Assembly (NCBI RefSeq): GCF_043290135.1
Contig: NC_134703.1
Coordinates: 108,014,005 to 108,078,004 of the forward strand
Length of the DNA stretch: 64,000 nt
Reading direction: 5' to 3'
Origin: Rhipicephalus microplus
Lineage: Eukaryota; Arthropoda; Arachnida; Ixodida; Ixodidae
This document shows, piece by piece, positions 36,835 through 49,266 of this stretch. How positions within the stretch are numbered: position 1 is the stretch's first letter; each line of letters opens with the position of its first letter. The translations under genes and the position numbers were made by a program. The notes below the pieces were generated by a model. The model saw only the letters and a program-made list of their open reading frames with translations, was not told the origin of the DNA and searched no databases.

Positions 36835-39800
36835 TTAGTTATTTTTATTATTTTTATGATTACTCATGAACGTTCAAATAACGAGGAATCAGTTTTCCCT
36901 CGTATAGCGTCAGCTGTGCTTTGATGTTACGGTTGGTTGGACGCTGTCACCGGCTCCTATAGCTCAGTGGTAGAGCACTGGTCTCGTAAACCAGGGTTGG
37001 TGAGTTCAAGCCTCACTGGCGGCATTAGTTATTTTTATTATTTTTATGGTTATTCATGAACGTTCGGATAACGAGGAACCAGTTTTTTCTCGTATGGCGA
37101 CAGCTGTGCTTTGATGCAAATGTTGGTTGGACACTTTAATCGGCCGCTATAGCTCAGTGGTAGAGCACTGGTCTTGTAAACCAGGGGTCTTGAGTTGGTA
37201 CCTCACTGGCGGCATTAGTGATTTTTATTATTTTTATGGTTATTCATGAACGTTCGGATAACGAGAAACAGTTTTCCCGCATATAGCGACAGCTGTGCTT
37301 TGATGTAACTGTTGGTTGGACTCTTTCACCGGCCGCTATAGCTCTGTGGTAGAGCACTGGTCTCGTAAACCAGGGGTCGTGAGTTCTAACCTCACTGACG
37401 GAATTAGTTCCTTTATTACTTTTATGGGTAGTCATAAACTTTCGGATAACGAGGCACCAGTTTTTCCTCGTATGGCGACAGCTGTGCTTTGATGCAAATG
37501 TTGGTTGGACGCTTTCACCGGCTGCTATAGCTCAGTGGTAGAGCACTGGTCTTGTAAACCAGGGGTCGTGAGTTCAAACCTCACTGGCGGCATTAGTTAT
37601 TTTTATTATTCTTATGGTTACTCATGAACGTTCGGATAACGAGGAACCAGTTTTCCCTAGTATAGCGTCAGCTGTGCTTTGATGTAACTGTTGGTTGGAC
37701 GCTGGCACCGGCCGCTTTAGCTCAGTGGTAGAGCACCAGTCTCGTAACCCAGGGTTGGTGAGTTCAAGCCTCACTGGCGGCATTAGTTTTTTTTTATTAT
37801 TTTTATGGTTATTCATGAACGTTCGGATAACGAGAAACAGTTTTCCCTCGTATGGCGACAGCTGTGCTTTGATGCAAATGTTGGTTGGACACTTTCATCG
37901 GCCGCTATAGGTAAGTGGTAGAGCAGTGGTCTTGTAAACCAGGGGTCTTGAGTTCAAACCTCACTGGCGGCATTAGTTATTTTTATTATTTTTATGGTTA
38001 GTCATGAACGTTCGGACAACTAGGAACTAGCTTTCCCTCGTATAGCGTCAGCTGTGCTTTCATGTAACTGTTGGTTGGACGCTGTCACCGGCCGTAATAG
38101 CTCAGTGGTAGAGCACTGGTCTCGTGAACCAGGAGTCGTGAGTTTTAACCTCACTGGCGGCAGTAGTTATTTTCATTATTTTTATGGGTACTCATGAACG
38201 TTCGGATAACGAGGAACCAGTTTTCTCTCGTATGGCGAAAGCAGTGCTTTGACGCAAATGTTGGTTGGACACTTTCATCGGCCGCTATAGCTCAGTGGTA
38301 GAGCACTGGTCTTGTAAACCAGGGGTCGTGAGTTCAAACCTCACTTCCGGCATTTGTTATTTTCATTATTTTTATGGGTACTCATGATCGTTCGGATATT
38401 GAGGAACAATTTTTCTCTCGTATACCGACTGCTGTGCGTTGATGCAACTGTTGGTTGGACGCTTTTATCGGCCGCAATAGCTCAGTGGTAGACCACTGGT
38501 CTCGTAAACCAGGGGTCGTGAGTTCAAACCTCACTGGCGGAATTAGTTCCTTTATTATTTTTATGGTTACTCATGAACGTTCGGATAACGAGGAACTAGT
38601 TTTCCCTCGTATAGCGTCAGCTGTGCTTTCATGTAACTGTTGATTGGACACTGTCACCGGCCGCTATAGCTCAGTGGTAGAGCACTGGACTCGTAAACCA
38701 GGGGTCGTGAGTTCAAACCTCACTGGCGGCATTACTTATTTTTATTAATTTTGTTGGTATTGATAAACTTTCGGATAACGAGGAACCAGTTTTCCGTCGT
38801 ATAGCAACAGCTGTGCTTTGATGCAACTGTTGGCTGGACGCTTTCACAGGCCGCTATAGCTCAGTGGTAGAGCACTGGTCTTGTAAACCAGGGGCCGTGA
38901 GTTCAAACCTCACTGGCGGCATTTGTTATTTTCATTATTTTCATGGGCATTCATGATCGTTCGGATATTGAGGAAAAAGTTTCTCTCGTATACCGACTGC
39001 TGTGCTTTGATGCAACTGTTGGTTGGACACTTTCACCGGCCGCTATAGCTCAGTGGTACAGCACTGGTCTCGTAAACCAGGGGTCGTGAGTTCTAACCTC
39101 ACTGGCGGAATTAGTTATTTTTATTGTTTCTATGGTTACTCATGAACGTTCGAATAATGAGGAACCAGTTTTTTCTCGTATACCAACTGCTGTGCTTTGA
39201 TGCAACTGTTGGTTGGACACTTTCATCGGCCGCTATAGCTCAGTAGTACAGCACTGGTCTCGTAAACCAGGGGTCGTGAGTTCAAACCTCATTGGTGGCA
39301 TTTGTTATTTTTATTATTTTATGGGTAGTCATAAACTTTCGGATAACGAGGAACCAGTTTTCCCTAGTATAGCGACAGCTGTGCTTTGATGCAAATGTTG
39401 GTCGGATACTTCATCGGCCGCTATAGCTGAGTGGTAGAGCACTGGTCTTGTAAACCAGGGGTCGTGAGTTCAAACCTCACTGGCGGCATTAGTTACTTTT
39501 ATTATTTTTATGGTAACTCATGAACGTTCGGATAACAAGGAACTTGTTTTTCCTCGTATAGCGTCAGCTGTGCTTTCATGTAATTGTTGGTTGGACGCTG
39601 TCACCGGCCGCTATAGCTAAGTGGTAGAGCACTGGTCTCGTAAACCAGGGGTCGTGAGTTCAAACCTCACTGGTGGGATTACTTATTTTTATTATTTTTG
39701 TTGGTATTCATGAATGTTCGGATAACGAGAAACTAGTTTTCCCTCGTATAGCAACAGCTGTGATTTGATGTAACTGTTGGTTGGACGCTGTCACCGGCCG

Positions 39801-41120
39801 CTATAGCTCAGTGGTAGAGCACTGGTCTCGTAAACCAGGGTTGGTGAGTTCAAGCCTCACTGGCGGCATTAGTTATTTTTATTATTTTTATGGATACTCA
39901 TGAACGTTCGGATAACGAGAAACCAGTTTTCCCTCGTATAGCGACAGCTGTGCTCTGATGTAACTGTTGGTTGGACGCTTTCACCGGCCGCTATAGCTCA
40001 GTGGTACAGCACTGGTCTCGTAAACCAGGCGTCGTGAGTTCTAACCTCACTGGCGGAATTAGTTCTTTTATTATTTTTATGGGTACTCATAAACTTTCAG
40101 ATAACGAGGAACCAGTTTTCCCTCGTATAGCAACAGCTGTGCTTTGATGCAACTGTTGGCTGGACGGATTCACAGGCCGCTATAGCTCAGTAGTACAGCA
40201 CTGGTCTCGTAAACCAGGGGTCGTGAGTTCAAACCTCATTGGTGGCATTTGTTATTTTTATTATTTTATGGGTAGTCATAAACTTTCGGATAACGAGGAA
40301 CCAGTTTTCCCTCGTATAGCGTCAGATGTGCTTTGATGTAACTGTTGGTTGGACGCGGTCACCAGCCGCTATAGCTCAGTGGTAGAGCACTGGTCTCGTA
40401 AACAAGGGGTCGTGAGTTAAAACCTCACTGGCGGCATTTGTTATTTTCATCTTTATGGATACTCATGAACGTTCGGATAACGAGGAACCAGTTTTCCCTC
40501 GTATAGCGACAGCTGTGCTCTGATGTAACTGTGTGTTGGACGCTTTCACCGGCCGCTATAGCTCAGTGGTACAGCACTGGTCTCGTAAACCAGGGGTCGT
40601 GAGTTAAAACCTCACTGGCGGCATTTGTTATTTTCATTATTTTTATGGATACTCATAAACTTTCGGATAACGAGGAACCAGTTTTCCCTCGTATAGCAAC
40701 AGCTGTGCTTTGATGCAACTGTTGGCTGGACGGTTTCACAGGCCGCTATAGCTCAGTGGTAGAGCACTGGTCTTGTAAACCAGGGGTCGTGAGTTCAAAC
40801 CTCACTGGCGGAATTAGTTCCTTTATTATTTTTATGGTTACTCATGAACGTTCGGATAACGAGGAACTAGTTTTCCTTCGTATAGCGTCAGCTGTGCTTT
40901 CATGTAACTGTTGATTGGACACTTTCACCGGCCGCTATAGCTCAGTGGTAGAGCACTGGTCTCGTGAACCAGGAGTCGTGAGTTCAAACCTCACTGGCGG
41001 CATTACTTATTTTTATTAATTTTGTTGGTATTGATAAACTTTCGGATAACGAGGAACCAGTTTTCCGTCGTATAGCAACAGCTGTGCTTTGATGCAACTG
41101 TTGGCTGGACGCTTTCACAG

Positions 41121-43656
41121 GCCGCTATAGCTCAGTGGTAGAGCACTGGTCTTGTAAACCAGGGGCCGCGAGTTCAAACCTCACTGGCGGCATTTGTTAT
41201 TTTCATTACTTTCATGGGCATTCATGATCGTTCGGATATTGAGGAAAAAGGTTTCTCTCGTATACCGACTGCTGTGCTTTGATGCAACTGTTGGTTGGAC
41301 ACTTTCATCGGCCGCTATAGCTCAGTGTAGAGCACTGGTCGTGTAAACCAGGGGTCGTGAGTTCAAACCTCACTGGCGGCATTAGTTATTTTTATTATTT
41401 CTATGGTTACTCATGAACGTTCGGATAACGAGGAACCAGTTTTTTCTCGTATACCAACTGCTGTGCTTTGATGCAACTGTTGGTTGGACACTTTCATCGG
41501 CCGCTATAGCTCAGTAGTAAAGCACTGGTCTCGTAAACCAGGGGTCGTGAGTTCAAACCTCATTGGTGGCATTTGTTATTTTTAATATTTTATGGGTAGT
41601 CATAAACTTTCGGATAACGAGGAACCAGTTTTCCCTCGTATAGCGACATCTGTGCTTTGATGCAAATGTTGGTTGCACACTTCATCGGCCGCTATAGCTC
41701 AGTGGTAGAGCACTGGTCTTGTAAACCAGGGGTCGTGAGTTCAAACCTCACTGGCGGCATTAGTTACTTTTATTATTTTTGTTGGTATTCATGAACGTTC
41801 GGATAACGAGAAACTAGTTTTCCCTCATATAGCAACAGCTTTGATTTGATGTAACTGTTGGTTGGACGCTTTCACCGGCCGCTATAGCTCAGTGGTAGAG
41901 CACTGGTCTCGTGAACCAGGAGTCGTGAGTTTTAACCTCACTGGCGGCATTAGTTATTTTCATTCTTTTCATGGGTACTCATGAACGTTCGGATAACGAG
42001 AAACCAGTTTTTCCTCGTATAGCAGCAGCTGTGCTTTGATGCAACTGTTGGCCTGACGCTTTCACAGGCCGCTATAGCTCAGTGGTAGAGCACTGGTCTT
42101 GTAAACCAGGGGTCGTGAGTTCAAACCTCACTTCCGGCATTTGTTATTTTCATTATTTTTATGGGTACTCATGATCGTTCGGATATTGAGGAACAATTTT
42201 TCTCTCGTATACCGACTGCTGTGCGTTGATGCAACTGTTGGTTGGACGCTTTTATCGGCCGCAATAGCTCAGTGGTAGAGCACTGGTCTCGTAAACCAGG
42301 GGTCGTGAGTTCAAACCTCACTGGCGGAATTAGTTCCTTTATTATTTTTATGGTTACTCATGAACGTTCGGATAACGAGGAACTAGTTTTCCCTCGTATA
42401 GCGTCAGCTGTGCTTTCATGTAACTGTTCATTGGACACTGTCACCGGCCGCTATAGCTCAGTGGTACAGCACTGGTCTCGTGAACCAGGGGTCGTGAGTT
42501 CAAACCTCACTGGCGTCATTACTTATTTTTATTAATTTTGTTTGTATTGAGAAACTTTCGGATAACGAGGAACCAGTTTTCCGTCGTATAGCAACAGCTG
42601 TGCTTTTATGCAACTGTTGGCTGGACGCTTTCACAGGACGCTATAGCTCAGTGGAAGAGCACTGGTCTTGTAAACCAGGGGCCGCGAGTTCAAACCTCAC
42701 TGGCGGCATTTGTTATTTTCATTATTTTCATGGGCATTCATGATCGTTCGGATATTCAGGAAAAAGGTTTCTCTCGTATACCGACTGCTGTGCTTTGATG
42801 CAACTGTTGGTTGGACACTTTCATCGGCCGCTATAGCTCAGTGGTAGAGCACTGGTCGTGTAAACCAGGGGTCGTGAGTTCAAACCTCACTGGCGGCATT
42901 AGTTATTTTTATTATTTCTATGGTTACTCATGAACGTTCGGATAACGAGGAACCAGGTTTTTCTCGTATACCAACTTCTGTGCTTTGATGCAACTGTTGG
43001 TTGGACACTTTCATCGGCCGCTATAGCTCAGTAGTACAGCACTGGTCTCGTAAACCAGGGGTCGTGAGTTCAAACCTCATTGGTGGCATTTGTTATTTTT
43101 AATATTTTATGGGTAGTCATAAACTTTCGGATAACGAGGAACCAGTTTTCCCTCGTATAGCGACATCTGTGCTTTGATGCAAATGTTGGTTGCACACTTC
43201 ATCGGCCGCTATAGCTCAGTGGTAGAGCACTGGTCTTGTAAACCAGGGGTCGTGAGTTCAAACCTCACTGGCGGCATTAGTTACTTTTATTATTTTTGTT
43301 GGTATTCATGAACGTTCGGATAACGAGAAACTAGTTTTCCCTCGTATAGCAACAGCTGTGATTTGATGTAACTGTTGGTTGGACGCTTTCACCGGCCGCT
43401 ATAGCTCAGTGGTAGAGCACTGGTCTCGTGAACCAGGAGTCGTGAGTTTTAACCTCACTGGCGGCATTAGTTATTTTCATTCTTTTCATGGGTACTCATG
43501 AACGTTCGGATAACGAGAAATCAGTTTTTCCTCGTATAGCAGCAGCTGTGCTTTGATGCAACTGTTGGCTGGACGCTTTCACAGGCCGCTATAGCTCAGT
43601 GGTAGAGCACTGGTCTTGTAAACCAGGGGTCGTGAGTTCAAACCTCACTGGCGGCA
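41121..43656 (+). repeat. 8-unit (~1516-bp) duplication
   Basis: Units 41121, 41311, 41500, 41688, 41878, 42068 match 42637, 42827, 43017, 43205, 43395, 43585 at offsets of 1516-1517. Later units 44528, 44716, 44906 repeat part of it again at offset 1511. A 2-unit (379-bp) repeat links 45096 and 45475. Confidence 0.7.
41688..41759 (+). tRNA. tRNA-Thr(TGT), intact
   Basis: Consensus TGT copy. Its 5' flank is the shortened GGTTGCACACTTCATCGG variant, and copies with the same flank are at 43205 and 44716. Confidence 0.9.
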
Positions 43657-45663
43657 TTTTTTATTTTCAATAGTTTTATACATGATTGTTCGGATAACGA
43701 CGGACCGGTTTTCCCTCGTATAGCGTCAATTGTGCTTTGATGCAACTGTTGGTTGGACACTTTCATCGGCCGCTATCGCTCAGTGGTAGAGCACTGGTCT
43801 TGTAAACCAGGGGTCGTGAGTTCAAACCTCACTGGCGGCATTAGTTACTTTTATTATTTTTGTTGGTATTCATGAACGTTCGGATAACAAGAAACTAGTT
43901 TTCCCTCGTATAGCAACAGCTGTGATTTGATGTAACTGTTGGTTGGACGCTTTCACCGGCCGCTATAGCTCAGTGGTAGAGCACTGGTCTTGTAAACCAG
44001 GGGTCGTGAGTTCAAACCTCACTTCCGGCATTTGTTATTTTCATTATTTTTATAGGTACTCATGATCGTTCGGTTATTGAGGAACAATTTTTCTCTCGTA
44101 TACCGACTGCTGTGCGTTGATGCAACTGTTGGTTGGACGCTTTTATCGGCCGCAATAGCTCAGTGGTAGAGCACTGGTCTCGTAAACCAGGGGTCGTGAG
44201 TTCAAACCTCAAGGGCGGAATTAGTTCCTTTATTATTTTTATGGTTACTCATGAACGTTCGGATAACGAGGAACTAGTTTTCTCTCGAATAGCGTCAGCT
44301 GTGCTTTCATGTAACTGTTGATTGGACGCTGTCACCGGCCGCTATAGCTCAGTGGTAGAGCACTGGTCTCGTAAACCAGGGGTCGTGAGTTCAAACCTCA
44401 CTGGTGGCATTAGTTATTTTTATTATTCTTATGGTTACTCATGAACGTTCGGATAAGTAGGAACCAGTTTTTTCTCGTATACCAACTGCTGTGCTTTGAT
44501 GCAACTGTTGGTTGGACACTTTCATCGGCCGCTATAGCTCAGTAGTACAGCACTGGTCTCGTAAACCAGGGGTCGTGAGTTCAAACCTATTTGGTGGCAT
44601 TTGTTATTTTTATTATTTTATGGGTAGTCATAAACTTTCGGATAACGAGGAAGCAGTTTTCCCTCGTAATGCGACATCTGTGCTTTGATGCAAATGTTGG
44701 TTGCACACTTCATCGGCCGCTATAGCTCAGTGGTAGAGCACTGGTCTTGTAAACCAGGGGTCGTGAGTTCAAACCTCACTGGCGGCATTAGTTACTTTTA
44801 TTATTTTTGTTGGTATTCATGAACGTTCGAATAACGAGAAACTAGTTTTCCCTCGTATAGCAACAGCTGTGATTTGATGTAACTGTTGGTTGGACGCTTT
44901 CACCGGCCGCTATAGCTCAGTGGTAGAGCACTGGTCTCGTGAACCAGGAGTCGTGAGTTTTAACCTCACTGGCGGCATTAGTTATTGTCATTATTTTTAT
45001 GGGTACTCATGAACGTTCGGATAACGAGAAACCAGTTTTTTCTCGTATAGCAGCAGCTGTGCTTTGATGCAACTGTTGGCTGGACGCTTTCACAGGCCGC
45101 TATAGCTCAGTAGTACAGCACTGGTCTCGTAAACCAGGGGTCGTGAGTTCAAACCTCATTGGTGGCATTTGTTATTTTTATAATTTTATGGGTAGTCATA
45201 AACTTTCGGATAACGAGGAACCAGTTTTCCCTCGTATAGCGACAGCTGTGCTTTGATGCAAATGTTGGTTGGACGCTGTCACCGGCCGCTATAGCTCAGT
45301 GGTAGAGCACTGGTCTTGTAAACCAGGGGTCGTGAGTTCAAACCTCACTTCCGGCATTTGTTATTTTCATTATTTTTATGGGTACTCATGAACGTTCGGA
45401 TAACGAGAAACCAGTTTTTTCTCGTATAGCAGCAGCTGTGCTTTGATGCAACTGTTGGCTGGACGCTTTCACAGGCCGCTATAGCTCAGTAGTACAGCAC
45501 TGGTCTCGTAAACCAGGGGTCGTGAGTTCAAACCTCATTGGTGGCATTTGTTATTTTTATAATTTTATGGGTAGTCATAAACTTTCGGATAACGAGAAAG
45601 CAGTTTTCTCTCGTATAGCAACAGCTGTGATTGGATGTAACTGTTGGTTGGACGCTTTCACCG

Positions 45664-45735
45664 GCCGCTATAGCTCAGTGGTAGAGCACTGGTCTTGTAA
45701 ACCAGGGGTCGTGAGTTCAAACCTCACTGGCGGCA
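45664..45735 (+). tRNA. tRNA-Thr(TGT), intact
   Basis: Consensus TGT copy followed by the short spacer variant TTTTTTATTTTCAATAG, which still gives a T6 terminator directly after the gene. Confidence 0.9.
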
Positions 45736-47741
45736 TTTTTTATTTTCAATAGTTTTATACATGATTGTTCGGATAACGACGGACCGGTTTTCCCTCGTAT
45801 AGCGTCAGTTGTGCTTTGATGCAACTGTTGGTTGGACACTTTCATCGGCCGCTATCGCTCAGTGGTAGAGCACTGGTCTTGTAAACCGGGGGTCGTGAGT
45901 TCAAACCTCACTGGCGGCATTAGTTATTTTGAATATTTTTATGGTTACTCATGAACGTTCGGATAACGAGGAACCAGTTTTTATCGTATAGCGTCAGCTG
46001 TGCTTTGATGTAAGTGTTGGTTGGACGCGGTCCGCGGCCGCTATAGCTCAGTGGTAGAGCACTGGTCTCGTAAACCAGGGGTCGTGAGTTAAAACCTCAC
46101 TGGCGGCATTTGTTATTTTCATTTTTATGGATACTCATGAACGTTCGGATAACGAGAAACCAGTTTTCCCTCGTATAGCGACAGCTGTGCTCTGATGTAA
46201 CTGTTGGTTGGACGTTTTCTCCGGCCGCTATAGCTCAGTGGTACAGCACTGCTCTCGTAAACCAGGGGTCGTGAGTTAAAACCTCACTGGCGGCATTTGT
46301 TACTTTCATTATTTTTATGGATACTCATAAACTTTCGGATAACGAGGAACCAGTTTTCCCTCGTATAGCAACAGCTGTGCTTTGATGCAACTGTTGGCTG
46401 GACGGTTTCACAGGCCGCTATAGCTCAGTGGTAGAGCACTGGTCTTGTAAACGAGGGGTCGTGAGTTCAAACCTCACTTCCGGCATTCGTTATTTTCATT
46501 ATTTTTATGGGTACTCATGATCGTTCGGATATTGAGGAACAATTTTTCTCTCGTATACCGACTGCTGTGCGTTGATGCAACTGTTGGTTGGACGCTTTTA
46601 TCGGCCGCAATAGCTCAGTGGTAGAGCACTGGTCTCGTAAACCAGGGGTCGTGAGTTCAAACCTCACTGGTGGAATTAGTTCCTTTATTATTTTTATGGT
46701 TACTCATAAACGTTCGGATAACGAGGAACTAGTTTTCCCTCGTATAGCGTCAGCTGTGCTTTCATGTAACTGTTGATTGGACGCTGTCACCGGCCGCTAT
46801 AGCTCAGTGGTAGAGCACTAGTCTCGTGAACCAGAGGTCGTGAGTTCAAACCTCACTGGCGGCATTACTTATTTTTGATTAATTTTGTTGGTATTGATAA
46901 ACGTTCGGATAACGAGGAACCAGTTTTCTGTCGTATAGCAACAGCTGTGCTTTGAAGCATCTGTTGGCTGGACGCTTTCACAGGCCGCTATAGCTCAGTG
47001 GTAGAGCACTGGTCTTGTAAACCAGGGGCCGTGAGTTCAAACCTCACTGGCGGCATTTGTTATTTTCATTATTTTCATGGGCATTCATGATCGTTCGGAT
47101 ATTGAGGAAAAAGGTTTCTCTCGTATACCGACTGCTGTGCGTTGATGCAACTGTTGGTTGGACGCTTTCATCGGCCGCAATAGCTCAGTGGTAGAGCACT
47201 CGTCTCGTAAACCAGGGGTCGTGAGTTCAAACCGCACTGGCGGAATTAGTTCCTTTATTATTTTTATGGTTACTCATAAACGTTCGGATAACGAGGAACC
47301 AGTTTTCTCTCGTATGGCGACAGCAGTGCTTCGATGCAAATGTTGGTTGGACACTTTCATCGGCCGCTATAGCTCAGTGGTAGAGCACTGGTCGTGTAAA
47401 CCAGGGGTCGTGAGTTCAAACCTCACTGGCGGCATTAGTTATTTTTATTATTCTTATGGTTACTCATGAACGTTCAGATAACGAGGAACCAGTTTTTTCT
47501 CGTATACCAACTGCTGTGCTTTGATGCAACTGTTGGTTGGACACTTTCATCGGCCGCTATAGCTCAGTAGTACAGCACTGGTCTCGTAAACCAGGGGTCG
47601 TGAGTTCAAACCTCATTGGTGGCATTTGTTATTTTTATAATTTTATGGGTAGTCATAAACTTTCGGATAACGAGGAACCAGTTTTCCCTCGTATAGCGAC
47701 AGCTGTGCTTTGATGCAAATGTTGGTTGGACGCTGTCACCG

Positions 47742-47813
47742 GCCGCTATAGCTCAGTGGTAGAGCACTGGTCTCGTAAACCAGGGGTCGTGAGTTCAAAC
47801 CTCACTGGCGGCA
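47742..47813 (+). tRNA. tRNA-Thr(CGT), intact, last unit before the LINE
   Basis: Consensus CGT copy. The next unit, at 47932, is the one split by the retrotransposon. Counterpart in the uninterrupted paralogous segment: 56755. Confidence 0.9.
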
Positions 47814-47931
47814 TTAGTTATTTTTATATTTCTTATGGTTACTCAGGAACGTTCGGATAACGAGGAACCAGTTTTCCCTCGTATAGCGTCCGCTGTGCTT
47901 TGATGTAACTGTTGGTTGGACGCTGTCACCG

Positions 47932-47946
47932 GCCGCTATAGCTCAG
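47932..47946 (+). repeat. Target-site duplication, 5' copy (tRNA nt 1-15)
   Basis: GCCGCTATAGCTCAG, the first 15 nt of a tRNA unit, directly before the LINE 5' end. The same 15 bases recur right after the poly(A) tail at 52778-52792. The flanking bases differ on both sides (left G versus A, right G versus T), which fixes the length at 15 bp unless the element itself begins with a matching base. Confidence 0.92.
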
Positions 47947-47988
47947 GGATTCCACTTCCGGCCACGACAGTGAACGGACGTGTTTATC

Positions 47989-49176
47989 ATGTGCTCCCGC
48001 GTAGGGGCGGTTTCAGCGGCCCGTGTGGGCCGCGGTATCAGGTGTACCGAAAAGCCAGGCGAAGATTTCCAGGTTGTTCTGCCTCAGCTGCCTTCAGGTG
48101 ATTCCGTTTTGCACACGGTTTTTTTGCACGGAAACTTGAAAGCCAGGCCATATCGAGTGGAGCATGTCCGAGACAGCCTTGCTCGTCTTTCGCTGCTGCC
48201 GGAAGTGGTTGCCCTAGGGGCATACCAAATGAATCATGTATGGGCAGTGACGTTCAAGGATGATGAGGGTAAAAAGAAGATGCTGGCGGCGGAGTTTTTT
48301 GATCTAAAGGACCATCGCTGTATGGTGGTTGACCCCCGTGATCGAGGTGTGCGGCTGAAGTTGTACTGGCTTCTTCATGGCGTGCCGGACGAGGCTGTGC
48401 GAGTCGCTTTAACGCCCTACGGAAAAGTGACCGAGATAAGCAGAGATAAATGGAAGGTGCAGGGTTGCAATGATAAAGGTTCAACCACGCGGTCGGTCAC
48501 GCTGAGGCTACACGCGGGCGTGTCCGTGGACGACCTGCCACACCAACTGCGAGTTGCGGAGGATATGGCGCTCGTCGTAATTCCTGGCAGAGCACCGCTA
48601 TGCCTCCGATGCCGGGCTATCGGACACATTCGACGGGATTGCCGCGTGCCGCGCTGTGGGGTCTGTCGTCGCTATGGCCACGATGACGCCCACTGTGTGA
48701 GGTCGTACGCCAGCATTGCGGGCCCAGGCCAAACAGACGAAGTGTCTGAACACCTGATGGATGCCGTGGATGCCGAAGAAGCGAGCAGGGAAGACGGTTA
48801 TACGGAAGGCCCTGCCACGCCCCCTGAACAGTCTTCTGGGGCCGCACTGGAATCTACCAATAAAGGCGACAAGCACTCTGGTGCGCCAGGAACGAATTTA
48901 GACACGGCAGCAGTAGAGAACGACGCTACAGCAGCGAGCAAGTCATCTTCAGCTGCGCGAGAGGGCGGCCCGGAAGCAACGGACGCCGAGATGACCAAGG
49001 CCGGTGCTATCGCTTTTAAGCGAGCTCGTGAAACACCTGACCGTACCGGAAATGTTGACACGTCGGCCATCAATGAACCTCCAACAAAGACGGCGACTGG
49101 TCGTCGGCCTACCTTTAAACCACGACCAAACCTGTCTCCTGACCGTAGGGGCACTCAAACGTCGGCCCCGCCGTAG
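47989..49176 (+). CDS. LINE ORF1: nucleic-acid-binding (Gag-like) protein with two CCHC knuckles
   Basis: 395 residues from the first ATG. A GTG three codons upstream is also in frame, but ATG is the expected start and lies only 42 nt into the element. Residues ~125-150 (LYWLLHGVPDEAV...YGKVTEI) look like an RRM-type RNA-binding fold. Two zinc knuckles follow: CX2CX4HX4C at ~205-218 and at ~223-236, then RSYASIAG. The last ~150 residues are rich in Ala, Glu, Ser and Thr and probably disordered, ending in a basic Arg/Pro tail. ORF1 proteins of this type coat the element's RNA and act as chaperones in the ribonucleoprotein. The sequence is open and looks intact. The 'tick LINE' resemblance of the knuckle region is from memory. 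Confidence 0.88.
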   Translation: MCSRVGAVSAARVGRGIRCTEKPGEDFQVVLPQLPSGDSVLHTVFLHGNLKARPYRVEHVRDSLARLSLLPEVVALGAYQMNHVWAVTFKDDEGKKKMLAAEFFDLKDHRCMVVDPRDRGVRLKLYWLLHGVPDEAVRVALTPYGKVTEISRDKWKVQGCNDKGSTTRSVTLRLHAGVSVDDLPHQLRVAEDMALVVIPGRAPLCLRCRAIGHIRRDCRVPRCGVCRRYGHDDAHCVRSYASIAGPGQTDEVSEHLMDAVDAEEASREDGYTEGPATPPEQSSGAALESTNKGDKHSGAPGTNLDTAAVENDATAASKSSSAAREGGPEATDAEMTKAGAIAFKRARETPDRTGNVDTSAINEPPTKTATGRRPTFKPRPNLSPDRRGTQTSAPP

Positions 49177-49266
49177 CGGAGGAGACGTTCCGAGGCCTTC
49201 TACGCTGAGCACACGCAACCACTGTTGCGACGTGAGTATGACACCTGACGAAACAACCTTCAAGAA

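Larger units (their letters stand above)
29095..38125 (+). repeat. 6245-bp (33-unit) period
   Basis: About 29095-31880 matches 35340-38125 at offset 6245, half of the 12,490-bp offset. The same 6245 offset links 16709-17278 with 22954-23523. It breaks inside the tRNA at 38091, whose 5' half matches 31846 and 3' half matches 32603. Confidence 0.8.
25788..38165 (+). tRNA. tRNA-Thr tandem array, segment 4 (66 units)
   Basis: Sixty-six units (c = CGT, u = TGT, u* = TGT with G33): 25790u 25979u 26169c 26359c 26549u 26733u 26923c 27112c 27302c 27491c 27681c 27871u 28061c 28250u 28440c 28630u 28820c 29009u 29199c 29388c 29578c 29768c 29957c 30147u 30337c 30526c 30708c 30898u 31087c 31276u 31466c 31656u 31846c 32036u 32225u* 32413c 32603c 32793u 32983c 33172c 33362u 33551c 33741c 33929u 34119c 34309c 34499c 34688c 34877c 35064c 35254u 35444c 35633c 35823c 36013c 36202c 36392u 36582c 36771c 36953c 37143u 37332c 37521u 37711c 37901u 38091c. 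Units up to 36013 lie 12,490 bp from their counterparts starting at 13300. Units 36202-38091 instead follow those at 29957-31846 with a 6245-bp offset. Confidence 0.92.
32637..40811 (+). repeat. 5488-bp offset copy (6245-bp period minus 4 units)
   Basis: 32637-35323 matches 38125-40811 at offset 5488. The difference from 6245 is 757 bp, exactly the distance 31846-32603, so four units were lost by exchange between two tRNA bodies. Confidence 0.8.
38166..47931 (+). tRNA. tRNA-Thr tandem array, segment 5 (51 units)
   Basis: Fifty-one units (c = CGT, u = TGT, u* = TGT with G33): 38281u 38471c 38660c 38850u 39039c 39229c 39417u 39607c 39797c 39987c 40176c 40365c 40552c 40742u 40931c 41121u 41311u* 41500c 41688u 41878c 42068u 42258c 42447c 42637u 42827u* 43017c 43205u 43395c 43585u 43769u 43959u 44149c 44338c 44528c 44716u 44906c 45096c 45285u 45475c 45664u 45848u 46037c 46224c 46424u 46604c 46793c 46984u 47174c 47363u* 47553c 47742c. 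Units up to ~40.8 kb repeat those at 32.6-35.3 kb. Beyond that the order is more individual. Several units here carry GTAGTACAGC or GTGGTACAGC, which breaks the D stem, or TTCCGGCA at the acceptor 3' side, which breaks the acceptor stem. Confidence 0.92.

Noticed and set aside
46030..46044. GC-rich TCCGCGGCCGC upstream of a tRNA (also near 55043 and 62986)
   Set aside because: It is a local spacer variant (GGTCCGCGG for GTCACCGG) copied by segmental duplication; no regulatory meaning can be supported.
1..47931. CRISPR-like regular repeat spacing
   Set aside because: Both the 72-nt tRNA and the 118-nt intervening sequence are repeated; there are no unique spacers and the context is eukaryotic.
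47980..47988. GTG start for LINE ORF1
   Set aside because: The in-frame ATG at 47989 is the ordinary eukaryotic start and costs only three residues.
47916..48101. 61-residue ORF across the tRNA/LINE left junction
   Set aside because: It reads tRNA sequence into the LINE in a frame other than ORF1; no domain is visible.
48798..49154. Minus-strand ORFs of 92-118 residues opposite ORF1, and others opposite ORF2
   Set aside because: They are shadows of the GC-rich ORF1/ORF2 coding strand with no recognisable domain.
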